Positions 1 to 8,406 of a stretch of DNA of 43,394 bases are shown here, one piece after another. Within the stretch, counting starts at the first letter, position 1. Each line of letters opens with the position of its first letter. Source of the DNA: Actinomycetota bacterium (GTDB taxonomy: Bacteria > Actinomycetota > Actinomycetes > Streptosporangiales > Streptosporangiaceae). The notes beneath the pieces are model-generated. The model worked only from the letters and a program-made list of their open reading frames with translations. It searched no databases and was not told the origin of the DNA. The translations under genes were made by a program, and so were the position numbers. The stretch covers positions 1 to 43,394 of the forward strand of contig PMSU01000207.1 in the NCBI GenBank assembly GCA_003168255.1, read 5' to 3'.

Positions 1-1052
1 GAGCGCTGCGAGGTCTTGTTCTTGATGAAGTGGGCCTCGTCCACGACCATGCCGCGGAAGCCGAAGTCACCGAGCCAGCCCATGTGGCGGTCGAGAACCT
101 CGTAGTTGAGCACGACGATATCGGCGAAGCCGTCGATAGCCTCGCCGTCGCCCTGCACCACGGTGGCCGGGCGGTGCGGAGTCCAGCGGGCCGCCTCACG
201 GGCCCAGCTGGTCTTGACGACGTTCGGCACGACGACGAGCAGCGGGTAGGCGTTCGCTGCTTCCGCGGCGAGCAGCGCCTGGGCCGTCTTGCCCAGCCCC
301 GGCTCATCGGCGAGCAGGAACGTCCGGTGACCGGCAGCGGCCGCGGCGACCAGCTGCCCCTGGTGCGGCATCAGTTCCAGGCCCGCCGGGGTGAACCGTG
401 CCGCCGGCGCCGGGAGCGCCATGCACGCCGGGACTCCCTCACCGGCACGCTCGAAGGAACCCAGCAACGGGCCAAGCAGCTCCCAGCCGGCCAGGCGGCA
501 CGGACGGGAGGTGAGCTGCGGAACGGCGGAGAAGCCGGGGGCGAGAAAGGGGTTCGCCAGCTGCCGGGAGATCACCGGCTGCGGCACAACCCGTCGCTCC
601 GAGCCGGCGGCAGCGGCCTCCGCCGCCGCAACCTCTTCAGATGCCGGCTCGATGCCGAGGTCCCGCAGCATTTCCTGCTTGAGCGACCTGGCCGCGTCGG
701 AGACGCCGGAGCCCTCGGCGAGCAGCGCCAGCAGCCCAGCGTCCTGGACGGCGGTCGCCGCGAGGATGGTCGCGATGCCGTCCAGGCTCTTGAGCTGCCC
801 GGCCCGGTGACTGTCGCTTCCGGCCGCCGCCCGGACGCGGGCGCGTTCGTCCCGCAGCAGCAGGGCGACGGCCTGGAACTTCGTGCGCACGGCAGGCGTC
901 ACGCGGCCGCGCCTGGCAGCCGCCTCGACCTCACCGACGGTTCGGGCGAGCACCGACACGACGTCGCCGCGGTGGTCATGGTGGTGGACGGGCCGCTGCT
1001 TCCGCGCAGCGGAACGGCGAGCGCCCGCCTGGCGCTGGCCTGATCGAGCCAC
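1..1052 (-). CDS. SNF2-type DEAD/DEAH-box helicase, N-terminal part (runs off the left edge)
   Basis: An ATP-dependent nucleic-acid translocase/helicase of the SNF2 (superfamily 2) type; only about the first 350 codons are in the window. Reading the minus strand shows a helical N-terminal region of ~240 residues, then the motif I Walker A (DEPGLGKT), motif Ia (LLVVVPNVVKTSW), the SNF2-typical NYEVLDRH, and motif II DEAH in VVDEAHFIKNKTSQR close to the window edge. The rest of RecA lobe 1 and all of lobe 2 lie outside. I place the start at a GTG (position 1052) because GAGGAGA sits about 6 nt upstream. Role (DNA repair, remodelling or defence) cannot be decided from this fragment. The helicase assignment is secure; the exact start is less so. 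Confidence 0.88.
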   Translation of the reverse strand, partial: MARSGQRQAGARRSAARKQRPVHHHDHRGDVVSVLARTVGEVEAAARRGRVTPAVRTKFQAVALLLRDERARVRAAAGSDSHRAGQLKSLDGIATILAATAVQDAGLLALLAEGSGVSDAARSLKQEMLRDLGIEPASEEVAAAEAAAAGSERRVVPQPVISRQLANPFLAPGFSAVPQLTSRPCRLAGWELLGPLLGSFERAGEGVPACMALPAPAARFTPAGLELMPHQGQLVAAAAAGHRTFLLADEPGLGKTAQALLAAEAANAYPLLVVVPNVVKTSWAREAARWTPHRPATVVQGDGEAIDGFADIVVLNYEVLDRHMGWLGDFGFRGMVVDEAHFIKNKTSQR

Positions 1053-1541
1053 AGGCTTCTCCTCTGGAATGCCGGGGCACGATGGCCACGGCAGCATGCC
1101 GCACAGTCCCCGGCCGGGACCAGGAACGTCCCGGGCAGAGGACCTGGTGCTTTGAACGCAGAGCCGACTTGCGGATCCCCCGGCGATCCGGACACAGCGG
1201 ACCCGGCAGGCCTTTCACACGAACCCTGAGCCGCTGGGCGGTGGACTGATGACCACGGCACGGGAAGCCATCGCCACACGACCAGCACGGTTCTCCGGTG
1301 CCACTCATGCTAACGCGTGCCAGGGCGCAACATTCCCGGCCACTCTCTAGGTGAACACCCTCAATTGCCGCGATGACGATCTCCCGCTCGTCGCCCCCGA
1401 GCGAACCGAAGTGGACGATCTGCGCGGTGCCCAGCAGTCTGATCGAGACACGATTGGCGCCGCCATAGTCGATCCGGGCGAACGCGAGCACCGAACTGTC
1501 GCCACCAGCGAGCGAATTTCGGTCCTTGTCCTGTTCAGGAT
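1053..1541. other. Gene-poor stretch, no supported gene
   Basis: About 490 bases between the helicase start and a decayed gene. No reading frame shows a recognisable domain. One minus-strand frame (about 1491 down to 1335) begins with a protein-like stretch (MLAFARIDYGGANRV, then IVHFGSLGGDEREIVIAAIEG) but runs on into low-quality sequence. It may be another decayed gene; I do not assign it. Confidence 0.4.
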
Positions 1542-1830
1542 CTATGAGGCCGCATGTTCATTCTGGATGACGGGTAGCACCACCTCGATCCAAGAATGGT
1601 TAGGCCGCCGCCGGCCGAGCTCGCCCTCGACCAAGGGCCGACGCCGTTGATCACCAAGTTCCCGATCTCGCAGTGGATATCGGCGCTGGCCAGCTCGACG
1701 CCGCGCATATCACGCCGCGGACTGGGCGTCAGCCAGGTCGCTGGCGCGAAACACCGAGCCGCTCAGATCCACCCGGTCAGCCCCGAGCCCCGCAGATCCT
1801 CACCGAAGAAGTCCGCCAAGACCCGACCGT
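1542..1830 (-). pseudogene. Decayed DinB-associated pentapeptide-like gene, 3' part
   Basis: On the minus strand three frames together spell what looks like the C-terminus of an actinobacterial pentapeptide-repeat/DinB-associated protein. The pieces are FFGEDLRGSGLTG, then VDLSGSVFRASDLADAQS, then MRGVELASADIHCEIGNLV with INGVG, then PLVEGELG, then RRRPNHSWIEVVLPVIQ, ending in a TAG at 1544-1542. In intact relatives as I remember them, the pattern is ...DLSG.F...DL....MRGVEL...I.GEI.NL.VNGV...PLVEAELDRR.P. Each junction needs a frame change, and one frame holds an early stop. I see no start codon or ribosome site. The family link is from recall, so it is tentative; the multi-frame decay is directly visible. 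Confidence 0.45.
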
Positions 1831-2057
1831 AGCGTCACCTGCGGGCGATCCGCCGATGCCGAGCCTGCGACGGCGCAGCTGTGCCCCATAACAACCACTA
1901 CAGGGCGCCGCTGACGGCCAGGATGGAATGGCACGATCCGCCCGTAACGGCGGCAGTGTGCGCCCCGCCGCAGGCGAGTACAGGGCAAGTCTTGACGCAT
2001 CGAATGGCGACGATGGCCCGCCTCCTTGGCAGCGGCCCAGTAACGGACGGTGACGTC

Positions 2058-3554
2058 TCAGGTGAACTCAGCCAGCGGGAACGCGCGGTGCCTGCGCGGC
2101 GGTATGAGGTAGTTCTGCCGCCTGGTCGCGGTCAGGAACCGCTCCAGCCCGTTGTGCTTCGGGGCGACGCCGTAGTCGTCCTGGAGGTCTAGCGAGGCCT
2201 GGTTGATCCGCAGCGTGGTGAAGAAGTCCGCGGTCGGGACGAAGATGGTGAACTGCAGCTTCGGCTGTCTCGACCCGCCTGGCACATCCATCTTGTCGAA
2301 CCCGGGCCCGTCCATCCTGATGTGCATGGGCGTGCCCCCGGCCGACCGGGAGGAGCGCTGCACACATGACAGGTGGCCGAGCCGGTGCTCCCCGCGGAAC
2401 GTGTCGATTCCCTGGGCGTTGTCGGCGGCGTCATTGGTTCCCAGGAACAGGTTGTCCAGGTACGCCGGCCCGCCGCCGTCGGTGAACTGGTCCTTGCGGC
2501 CACGGGACGGGATCGGGTCGGAGCGGAACGCGTACTGGACCCGCTGGGCATACGGCTCACCAGGGCTGAAGTACGACGGCAAGGAGTAGAACTGGGCCAG
2601 GTCCTCGATGACGTGTGACAGGTGCTGGATCGCGCCGTTGTCGAAGTAGTCGCCCGGCTTGGCGGTGGTCAGCCTCGCCGCGGAGTTCCCGGCGAATGTG
2701 CAGATCCGTGCCGGGCCGGCGCCGTCCACCTGCTGGTCGAGGAAGCCCATCCACATCGGTGAATCGGGATTGATCTCGGCTGCGTACGCCAGCCCGGTCA
2801 CCTTGGCGACGTGCCTGGGCAACCCGATCTGCACGAACTGCGCCCGGCTGGAGGTGACCGTCGCCAGGTCACCGAACAGCGGCGGGGACGCCACCGTGCT
2901 CCCGGCCAGCGAGTTGCTGCCGCCGAGCCAGGCCAGCACATCGGAGATGTAGGCAGGATTGTCGCCGCGGATGGTGAGCAGGAAGTCGTTGCTCTCGATC
3001 ACCACCGGCACGTTGAAGGTCTTCTTGGTGATCCCCGGATTCAGCGGCGACACGTCGGTGGGGCCGGGAACGGCCTCCTGTAGGGCGTACGTGCGGGTGT
3101 CGGCAAGGAGGCGGGGCAGGTACGACGACACCAGCGAGCCGGTCATGCCGCCGGGAAGCTTGCTGAAGTAGGGAACCCCGTAGGAGGCGAACGTGATGAT
3201 CCCGTCCGCGGCGTACCGGTAGCTCGATTCGATGGTGGCCAGTGCGTCGATGAGCATCTGCTGATCGCACCGGCCCGGGGTGCGGTTCAGCCTGGCCGTG
3301 GTGAAGACCGTATGGCGCGGCGGCATCCTGGCCAGCACCTTCCCGCCGCCGTCGGAAAGCGTCCGGGCCGGCGCCAGGGACGCCGTGATGTCGAACTGGA
3401 TGTCGGGGAGCGCGCTGGCGTCGGCGTCCAGCCTGACCCGCTGCGGCAGCGTCGTCTCGGCGGCGAGCAGGCGCAGCGTGCCCAGCGCCATGGCCAGGCC
3501 GCCCGCACCCTTGAGCAGCGTGCGTCTGGTGGGTGCGGGCAGCCCGGAAGTCAT
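2058..3554 (-). CDS. Tat-exported protein of unknown function (Dyp-peroxidase-like/DUF7405-like)
   Basis: 498 residues. The N-terminus carries a twin-arginine signal (TRRTLLKG followed by a hydrophobic stretch), so the folded protein is probably exported by the Tat system. The mature part has no motif I can name with certainty. The overall look (FVQIGLPRHV, then RGEHRLGHLSCVQRSSR, then a conserved C-terminus NGLERFLTATRRQNYLIPPR ending in RHRAFPLAEF) resembles Tat-exported proteins related to Dyp-type peroxidases or the DUF7405 group. I cannot assign haem ligands, so enzymatic activity is not claimed. It stands alone, with decayed sequence on both sides. A truncated copy of its last ~30 codons lies just upstream at 3593-3690. 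The start is the ATG before TSGLPAPTRR; no strong ribosome site is visible. Confidence 0.7.
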   Translation of the reverse strand: MTSGLPAPTRRTLLKGAGGLAMALGTLRLLAAETTLPQRVRLDADASALPDIQFDITASLAPARTLSDGGGKVLARMPPRHTVFTTARLNRTPGRCDQQMLIDALATIESSYRYAADGIITFASYGVPYFSKLPGGMTGSLVSSYLPRLLADTRTYALQEAVPGPTDVSPLNPGITKKTFNVPVVIESNDFLLTIRGDNPAYISDVLAWLGGSNSLAGSTVASPPLFGDLATVTSSRAQFVQIGLPRHVAKVTGLAYAAEINPDSPMWMGFLDQQVDGAGPARICTFAGNSAARLTTAKPGDYFDNGAIQHLSHVIEDLAQFYSLPSYFSPGEPYAQRVQYAFRSDPIPSRGRKDQFTDGGGPAYLDNLFLGTNDAADNAQGIDTFRGEHRLGHLSCVQRSSRSAGGTPMHIRMDGPGFDKMDVPGGSRQPKLQFTIFVPTADFFTTLRINQASLDLQDDYGVAPKHNGLERFLTATRRQNYLIPPRRHRAFPLAEFT

Positions 3555-3592
3555 GCGCCCATGATGCCCGACCTATAGCCAGCCTGCCGAAT

Positions 3593-3690
3593 TCAGGTGA
3601 ATTCGGCCAGCGGGAACGCGCGGTGCCACCAGGACGGTACAAGATAGTTCCGCCGCTGGGTGGCGGTCAGGAACCGCTCGAGCCCGTTGC
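3593..3690 (-). pseudogene. Duplicated 3' fragment of the neighbouring Tat-exported protein gene
   Basis: The minus-strand frame ends with NGLERFLTATQRRNYLVPSW then WHRAFPLAEFT and a stop. This is a near copy of the C-terminus of the 2058-3554 gene (NGLERFLTATRRQNYLIPPR then RHRAFPLAEFT). The two DNA segments (about 3593-3690 and 2058-2150) align as a direct repeat with scattered substitutions. Upstream of the repeat the frame turns into a Pro/Arg/Thr-rich sequence with no similarity to the full-length gene. The fragment is therefore a remnant of a once complete paralogue, or of a partial duplication. Confidence 0.75.
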
Positions 3691-3773
3691 CGTCCGGATC
3701 GACCGCCGCGGGTCCTCCTCGCTTGCCGCCAGCGGCTGCCGCGATGTCGGACCGTCCCGTTAGCGTGTCCTCA

Positions 3774-4189
3774 TGTCTGGGAGCCCGGCTGGTGCAGTGT
3801 GTGCGGGTTGCCGGTGCCTGCTGGGGAGACGTTCTGCCGCTGGCCGGCTCTCGTGGGGGGTGGCGATGGCCTGTATAACGACGAGGCTGTGCCGTGGGCA
3901 TCGCACAGCCTGGCGTTCATGACGGAACTGGTTGAGCTGCAGCGCTGGCGCTGCCCGGGCCCTGGAGCTGGCCGGTGCTCACGGCGTGACGATCAGCATG
4001 GATATCGGGCAGTACCGCGCTGGGGTCCGGCGCCGGGCGGCTAAGTATGCCCTGCGGGCAACTCGCCGGCTCGACGCTGAGGCCCGCGGCCGGGCTACGG
4101 CCGCCGCGAGGAATCTCACCGTGTTCTTCCCGGAGGGAAGGGTTCATGCCGTCATCAGGGCAGCGGCGGAAGGGAACCCGCCCCGCTGA
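3774..4189 (+). pseudogene. Possible decayed gene of unknown function
   Basis: Two plus-strand frames give protein-like segments in a sensible order. The first contains VCGLPVPAGETFCRWPALVG and then LYNDEAVPWASHSLAFMTEL; Cys spacing hints at a small zinc-binding start. After a frame change near 3940 the second reads ARALELAGAHGVTISMDIG and ends with NLTVFFPEGRVHAVIRAA. I do not recognise the family. The broken frame and lack of a clear ribosome site suggest decay, but ordinary GC-rich noise is not excluded. The following 4190-4355 holds nothing I can support. Confidence 0.25.
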
Positions 4190-4355
4190 CAGCCTCGGCT
4201 GGCGATAGAGGTGCCGCGGAGACCCGGCACGGAACTGGCACGGCCGGCGGGCTGGTAGGTGTCGCGTCCGCTGGCGTTCGATGTGTCCTGTCTGCCGCGG
4301 TCAGAAGATCGTTCCCAGGATGTACTGGGGTTGCCGCCATCGGTAGATTCGGCTC

Positions 4356-4903
4356 ATGGCTGAGGTGATGGTTGACGAGTATGGGCGGCCCGAACCGCCC
4401 TATGCAGGTGGCGAGGTCGCGACGCTGCTTGGTTTTCTCGACTATCAGCGGGCGACGCTGGAGCGGAAGTGCCGGGGGCTGAGCGATGAACAGCTGCGGG
4501 TGGCGCTGCGGCCTTCGCCGATGACGCTAGGCGGGCTACTCAAGCACCTGGCCTGTGTCGAGGACTCCTGGTTCACTGACGTGGTGGCCGGTGAACCGCT
4601 TCCCGAACCATGGGCCAGTGTGGACTTCGAGGCCGACCCGGAGTGGGACTGGCACACCGCAGCGTCCGACTCCGGCGAGTACCTGCGGGCTCTGTGGACG
4701 GAACGGGTTAACCGGTCCCGCGCGTCGTGCAGGCACAGCTCAGCAGGAGTGAAGAGGCGGCGCTAAGCGAGACGCACGCTGCCTGGGGGCGCCAGGATCC
4801 TGTTTCCCTGCGGTGGGTCCTGGTGCACATGATCGAGGAGTACGCGCGACACAACGGCCACGCCGACCTGATGCGCGAGTCGATCGACGGGCAAACGGGG
4901 TGA
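4356..4903 (+). pseudogene. DinB/DUF664-family gene with a frameshift
   Basis: DinB-fold proteins of this actinobacterial group (DUF664; related to mycothiol-dependent transferases) are four-helix-bundle, metal-binding proteins of ~170-180 residues. The first frame (ATG at 4356) gives a good N-terminus with LLGFLDYQRATLERKCRGLS and LGGLLKHLACVEDSWF, including the usual H of the metal site, but stops at 4766 after an aberrant Arg-rich tail. From about 4712 another frame continues with VVQAQLSRSEEAALSETHAA and ends with LRWVLVHMIEEYARHNGHAD and LMRESIDGQTG, the expected family C-terminus with its HNGHAD metal-site signature, stopping at 4901-4903. A single indel near 4710-4725 accounts for it. 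It is either a recent pseudogene or a base-calling error. Confidence 0.8.
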
Positions 4904-5156
4904 CCAGCGTTGGGTCGTAACCAAGCACCACAAGTCCAGGTTGCTGAACTTCGCCGGATATTCGCCAGAAGAAGATGACCACCATGACAGAAGGCGCCGT
5001 TCTGCACGCCTCCAGACGACCGGACCGAAGGGACTATCCCAGTACCGAACGGCGCGGATGCACGCGTGCCAGGGTAGAACACTGATCACGCAGCGTGAGC
5101 TGGGATGGCGGTACCTGGTCTCGGCGTGTCAGTCTCTGCCCGAAGCTGCGGCCGGG

Positions 5157-5684
5157 CTAGGCGGTGGACAGTGTCGCGAACGCCGCGGCGGTGACTGTGC
5201 CGTACACGAGGTGGTCGGCCCAGTCCTTGCCGAGCGTCTTGGCGTCGTACTCCCAGATCGGCTTGTAGAGGCCGGCCGCGGGTAGCACGGCATAGTCCGT
5301 CAGCCAGACCACGGTGCCGAATGGCGCTCCCCATCGCGCCCGCGGCGCACGGACGGAGCCGGCCAGCAGCGCGAACCCGGCCCCCCACCCGATCCCGTAG
5401 GCCCAGTGCATGGCGTTGTTCACCGTATTGGCGGCACGGTCGGGCAGCTCGGTCTGGAACAGGCCCTCGATCAGCCGCTTGCCGGCCTGAGCAGGGGCTG
5501 GAGCGCCGGCCCAGTTCTTGACGCCGCGGAACTCCCAGGCCAGCAGGCTTTGGCTGCCGTCTGTGCGGTACCGGACGTACTGGGCGAGGTCCATCGCCGC
5601 GGTGCCGATGGTCCCGGCGACCGCACCGCACAGCAGCACCGCGAGCGCGCCACGGCGGCGGAACTGATCCGGTGAGCAGAGCAT
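5157..5684 (-). CDS. Small integral membrane protein, YagU/DUF1440-like
   Basis: 175 residues with several hydrophobic segments: ALAVLLCGAVAGTIGTAAMD near the N-terminus, a central helix in WGAGFALLAG, another in GTVVWLTDYAVLPAAG, and a C-terminal VYGTVTAAAFATL. The Gly-rich first helix followed by polar MDLAQY, and the conserved-looking AMHWAYGIGWGAG, resemble the YagU/DUF1440 group of inner-membrane proteins of unknown biochemical role. The start (ATG 5684) is supported by GGGAGG 5-6 nt upstream. It is a single gene between decayed sequence and a Tat-exported surface protein. Membrane location is well supported; the family name is tentative. Confidence 0.65.
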   Translation of the reverse strand: MLCSPDQFRRRGALAVLLCGAVAGTIGTAAMDLAQYVRYRTDGSQSLLAWEFRGVKNWAGAPAPAQAGKRLIEGLFQTELPDRAANTVNNAMHWAYGIGWGAGFALLAGSVRAPRARWGAPFGTVVWLTDYAVLPAAGLYKPIWEYDAKTLGKDWADHLVYGTVTAAAFATLSTA

Positions 5685-5764
5685 CAGGCCTCCCAGGTCG
5701 AGTCGGGTCCGAACGCCAATAAGATCATTTATCTGCGCTGCGGTCGTGAGTCGCCGGGCACTGG

Positions 5765-6613
5765 TTATCCGATGACGAACCAGCCCACGTTGGTATCGGC
5801 GGGCACTTTGCCCGTCAGGGTGATCGTGAAGGATCCGGCGATAGGCACCGCGGCCGCGACAGCGATGCCGGCCTGCAGTTCCTGGAGCGTGGCCAGCACG
5901 ATGCTGCCGGCACTGACCCCGGCCACTTTCACGGTGACGCTCTTGTCATTGGTTTTCACGGTCGCCACGCCGCTGTTACTGAACTCAGTCATTCCCTGGA
6001 AGACAGACTTTCCCTGGACCAGCAGCCCGGTGCCACCGGGGGCGGTGGCATACACGGCGTAGCCGTTCGTGGATTCCCCGTAGATCGCGACGCCGTTGGG
6101 GCAGGACCCGGACACGCCGAAGCCGATGGTGGAGGTCCCCGAGACGCCGCTGGACAGGTCCAGTCCGCTGGCGTCGATCCCGGCCACCCCGCTGCCCCCA
6201 TCGGCGGATGTCGTCCCCTGCACGCCGGTGCCGTGGGCAGAGTTCCCGGCCACGCCGTAGCCGTTCGTGGAAGATCCGGCGACGCCGTAGCCGCCTGCGG
6301 AGCTGGTGTCGTTGCCGTGCACCCCGCTGTGACCGCCGTTGGCAGAGGTGCTGCCGCTGAAAGCACCGCTGGCGGCGTTAGTGATCGTTGTGGTCGTGGT
6401 CGCGGTGTTGGTGTCGCCGAGCAGGACCGGGCCGCCGTTGTCATCCAAGGCGGCCGCGGCCGGGGCCGCCCCGCCGGCCAGGCTGACGGCCGCCCCGGCA
6501 CCGGCCGCGGCAGCGCCGAGGATAAGCGCCCGGCGGCCATAACGGCCCGGGCGGGAGGCGGTTGCGGGAGGGGCGGGCTGTGGTTCGCGGCCGGTGGTGG
6601 CGTGCTCGCTCAT
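5765..6613 (-). CDS. Tat-exported glycine-rich repeat surface protein
   Basis: 282 residues. The N-terminus has a twin-arginine-type signal (YGRRALILGAAAAGAGAA) ending at an Ala-rich cleavage region (APAAAALDD). The mature part is a run of short repeats of the type G-V-x-G-x-S/T-x-x-G-x-G (GVAGSSTNGYGVAGNSAHG, then GVSGTSTIGFGVSG), as expected for a beta-helical or beta-stranded stalk. It ends in a conserved-looking C-terminal domain of about 75 residues (VKTNDKSVTVKVAGVSAG to VGWFVIG). Proteins of this design are common in actinomycete secretomes, with no known enzymatic role. GGCAGGAC precedes the ATG. It is divergently placed to another secreted protein across a 322-bp intergenic region. 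Confidence 0.75.
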   Translation of the reverse strand: MSEHATTGREPQPAPPATASRPGRYGRRALILGAAAAGAGAAVSLAGGAAPAAAALDDNGGPVLLGDTNTATTTTTITNAASGAFSGSTSANGGHSGVHGNDTSSAGGYGVAGSSTNGYGVAGNSAHGTGVQGTTSADGGSGVAGIDASGLDLSSGVSGTSTIGFGVSGSCPNGVAIYGESTNGYAVYATAPGGTGLLVQGKSVFQGMTEFSNSGVATVKTNDKSVTVKVAGVSAGSIVLATLQELQAGIAVAAAVPIAGSFTITLTGKVPADTNVGWFVIG

Positions 6614-6745
6614 GACGTCCTGCCCTTCGGTTCTGAGAACCCGGCTGCCGTGCCGGCCCGATCATTTCCCCGCTCTGACCTTAAGAGCCCGCGCCCGGCC
6701 AGTAAATACGCCGTACACCGGGCGTTATGGCTGGGCCAGCGGCCC

Positions 6746-6795
6746 GGCCACCGCCCCGGACAGGGCCGTCAACGCATCGGCCCGGGGCGGTGGCC
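6746..6795. promoter_or_regulatory. 14-bp perfect inverted repeat in the 6614-6935 divergent intergenic region
   Basis: Arms GGCCACCGCCCCGG (6746-6759) and CCGGGGCGGTGGCC (6782-6795) are exact reverse complements around a 22-nt loop. It lies in the 322-bp gap between two divergent secreted-protein genes, so it is not an obvious terminator for either; it may be a regulatory site or the trace of a lost gene. I see no gene in 6614-6935. Confidence 0.5.
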
Positions 6796-6935
6796 AGGTC
6801 CCGCAGTGCCTGCTCCGGCAACGGGCCCATGAGTACAGGAAGGCTGTGGGTGATTCGACACAATCTTCCCCACGTGTCCGTTTGTGCCTATCGTGGTGAG
6901 GACAGTGAGTCGGAAGCGGCCAGATCGGGGTAGCG

Positions 6936-7802
6936 ATGAAGGTGGGCCTTAAGGCAATTGTTATCGCCGTGGCGCTGGGTGGCGGGGCGCTTCTCTCGCC
7001 GGCAGGCGCGGGCGCGGCCGCCACGGCAGGGCACGCCAGGGTCCCGGACACGGGGCCCGCGGGCTACACGGTCGTGACCAGCGGGTTGGTGACCGCCCCC
7101 AGCGGCCAGGTGACATTCGGCGGGGTGAGCTGCCCGGGCAGCGAGGTGCCCACCAGCGGTGGCGCGGTCACCACGAACCTCTCGCCGGCGATCAGCATCA
7201 ACAGCTCTTACCCGGACGGCTATGAGTGGCAGGTGTGGCTCGCCAACACCAGCGGCTCCAGCACCTCCTTCGATGTGTACGAGGTGTGTATCGATGAGCC
7301 GGCCGGCTACGAGATAGTGAACGCGCGGACGAAAACCCAGGCACCGATGACGATGGCCACCTCCTCCGTCAGCTGCCCCAACACCGGCACCGTGGCGGTC
7401 GGCGGCGGGCTGGAGCAGAACTCGCTGAGCACGGCCGTCAGCATCAACAGCATATTTTTTCTCCAGCACGGCAAGGTGTGGGAAGGAACCCTCGCCAACG
7501 GCAGCACCAAGAAGCTGAAGATGGGCGTCGTTGCCATCTGCATGCTCCCGCCCGCAGGTTACGTGATCAAGAAGAAGACGGTTACTCTCCCGGCGGGCTA
7601 CGTGACGGGAGCCCAGGTGTACTGCCCGAGCGGCACCGAGCCTCTCGGCGGCGGTGAAGACGCCGCACCAGCGACCAAGCCGTACACCGATATCACCCTG
7701 GACGGCAACTCCCCGTACGGCGCAAGGGGCTGGGGCATCTACGAGTTCAACGGGACCGCGTCCGCCGTGCCGAGCGAGGTGGAGGCCGCCTGCGCTTCCT
7801 GA
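6936..7802 (+). CDS. Secreted protein with three internal repeats, function unknown
   Basis: 288 residues. It has a clear Sec signal peptide (MKVGLKAIVIAVALGGGALL then SPAGAGAAATAGHA). The mature part is built of three related ~85-residue units. Each begins with a GY-V segment (AGYTVVTSG, AGYEIVNAR, AGYVIKKKT), followed about 15-20 residues later by a Val-x-Cys-Pro segment (GVSCPGSEVP, SVSCPNTGTV, QVYCPSGTEP) and then a Gly-rich turn (GGG). Each unit holds two Cys, so one disulphide per unit is likely. Similar repeat proteins occur in actinomycete secretomes without assigned function. The start is ATG 6936 with GGGGT about 6 nt upstream. There is no obvious operon partner. Confidence 0.75.
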   Translation: MKVGLKAIVIAVALGGGALLSPAGAGAAATAGHARVPDTGPAGYTVVTSGLVTAPSGQVTFGGVSCPGSEVPTSGGAVTTNLSPAISINSSYPDGYEWQVWLANTSGSSTSFDVYEVCIDEPAGYEIVNARTKTQAPMTMATSSVSCPNTGTVAVGGGLEQNSLSTAVSINSIFFLQHGKVWEGTLANGSTKKLKMGVVAICMLPPAGYVIKKKTVTLPAGYVTGAQVYCPSGTEPLGGGEDAAPATKPYTDITLDGNSPYGARGWGIYEFNGTASAVPSEVEAACAS

Positions 7803-7931
7803 TCTCCAGGAACATTTCCTCGTTACCCGACGGAGTGCACCCGAACAGCACCCGGCCACCGGTAGCGGTGGTGTCCCTGACGACACGGACTGACCAGCAA
7901 GCCAAGTCAGGCGGGCGCCGGGGCGGTCAGC

Positions 7932-8315
7932 TTGTCGGCAAGGGCGCAGGCCACCTCGTTCATCGAGGCCGACATCACCTCCACCCCCGCCCTCAGCGGT
8001 GTTTTCACCGCGAACACGGTGACCGCGCAGGGCGTGACAACGGGACTTACCCATGCCAGCAAGGCTGGCAAGGTCAAGATGGTCACCTTCGACGCCGAGC
8101 CTGCTGAGGTGCAGATGCTCAAGTCCAACATCGCCCAGCTGGTCATCGCGCAGGAGCCCGCGATCGAGGGAAGCGACGGCGTTCAGCAGGCGGTGAACGC
8201 GATCGAGGGCAAGACCGTGACCGCCACCATTCCCACCCCGCTGATCGCCATCAGCTCCGCGAACATGACCAGCGACCAGCAGTACATCTATAAGGCCAGC
8301 ACATCCGGCTGCTAA
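7932..8315 (+). pseudogene. C-terminal fragment of a sugar ABC-transporter substrate-binding protein
   Basis: The translated segment (FIEADITSTPALSGVFTANT, VTAQGVTTGLTHASKAGKVK, then MVTFDAEPAEVQMLKSNIAQ and LVIAQEPAIEGSDGVQQAVN) matches the second lobe of periplasmic-binding-protein-type sugar receptors (ribose/xylose class, Peripla_BP_4-like). Intact proteins are ~330-380 residues with a lipoprotein signal; here only about 120 C-terminal residues remain. There is no signal peptide, no first lobe, no good start (only a TTG) and no permease or ATPase nearby. It ends normally in KASTSGC before the stop. It is a truncated relic, probably left by a deletion whose left end falls in 7803-7931. Confidence 0.75.
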
Positions 8316-8331
8316 CCCCGCATCGTCCGGT

Positions 8332-8359
8332 GCCCCCTGGCGCGGCAGCGCCAGGGGGC
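8332..8359. terminator. Strong hairpin terminator
   Basis: GCCCCCTGGCGC (8332-8343) and GCGCCAGGGGGC (8348-8359) form a 12-bp perfect stem with a GGCA loop, just downstream of the binding-protein relic and before the dehydrogenase gene. There is no T-tract, as is usual in GC-rich actinobacteria. Confidence 0.7.
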
Positions 8360-8406
8360 CACCGCTATGTTCGGGGCGTGCATCGAAGCGGTCGTGGAGG
8401 ATCGAC

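Noticed and set aside
1351..1650. Plus-strand frame of 99 codons
   Set aside because: It is antisense to the decayed pentapeptide/DinB-like relic and shows no protein-like pattern.
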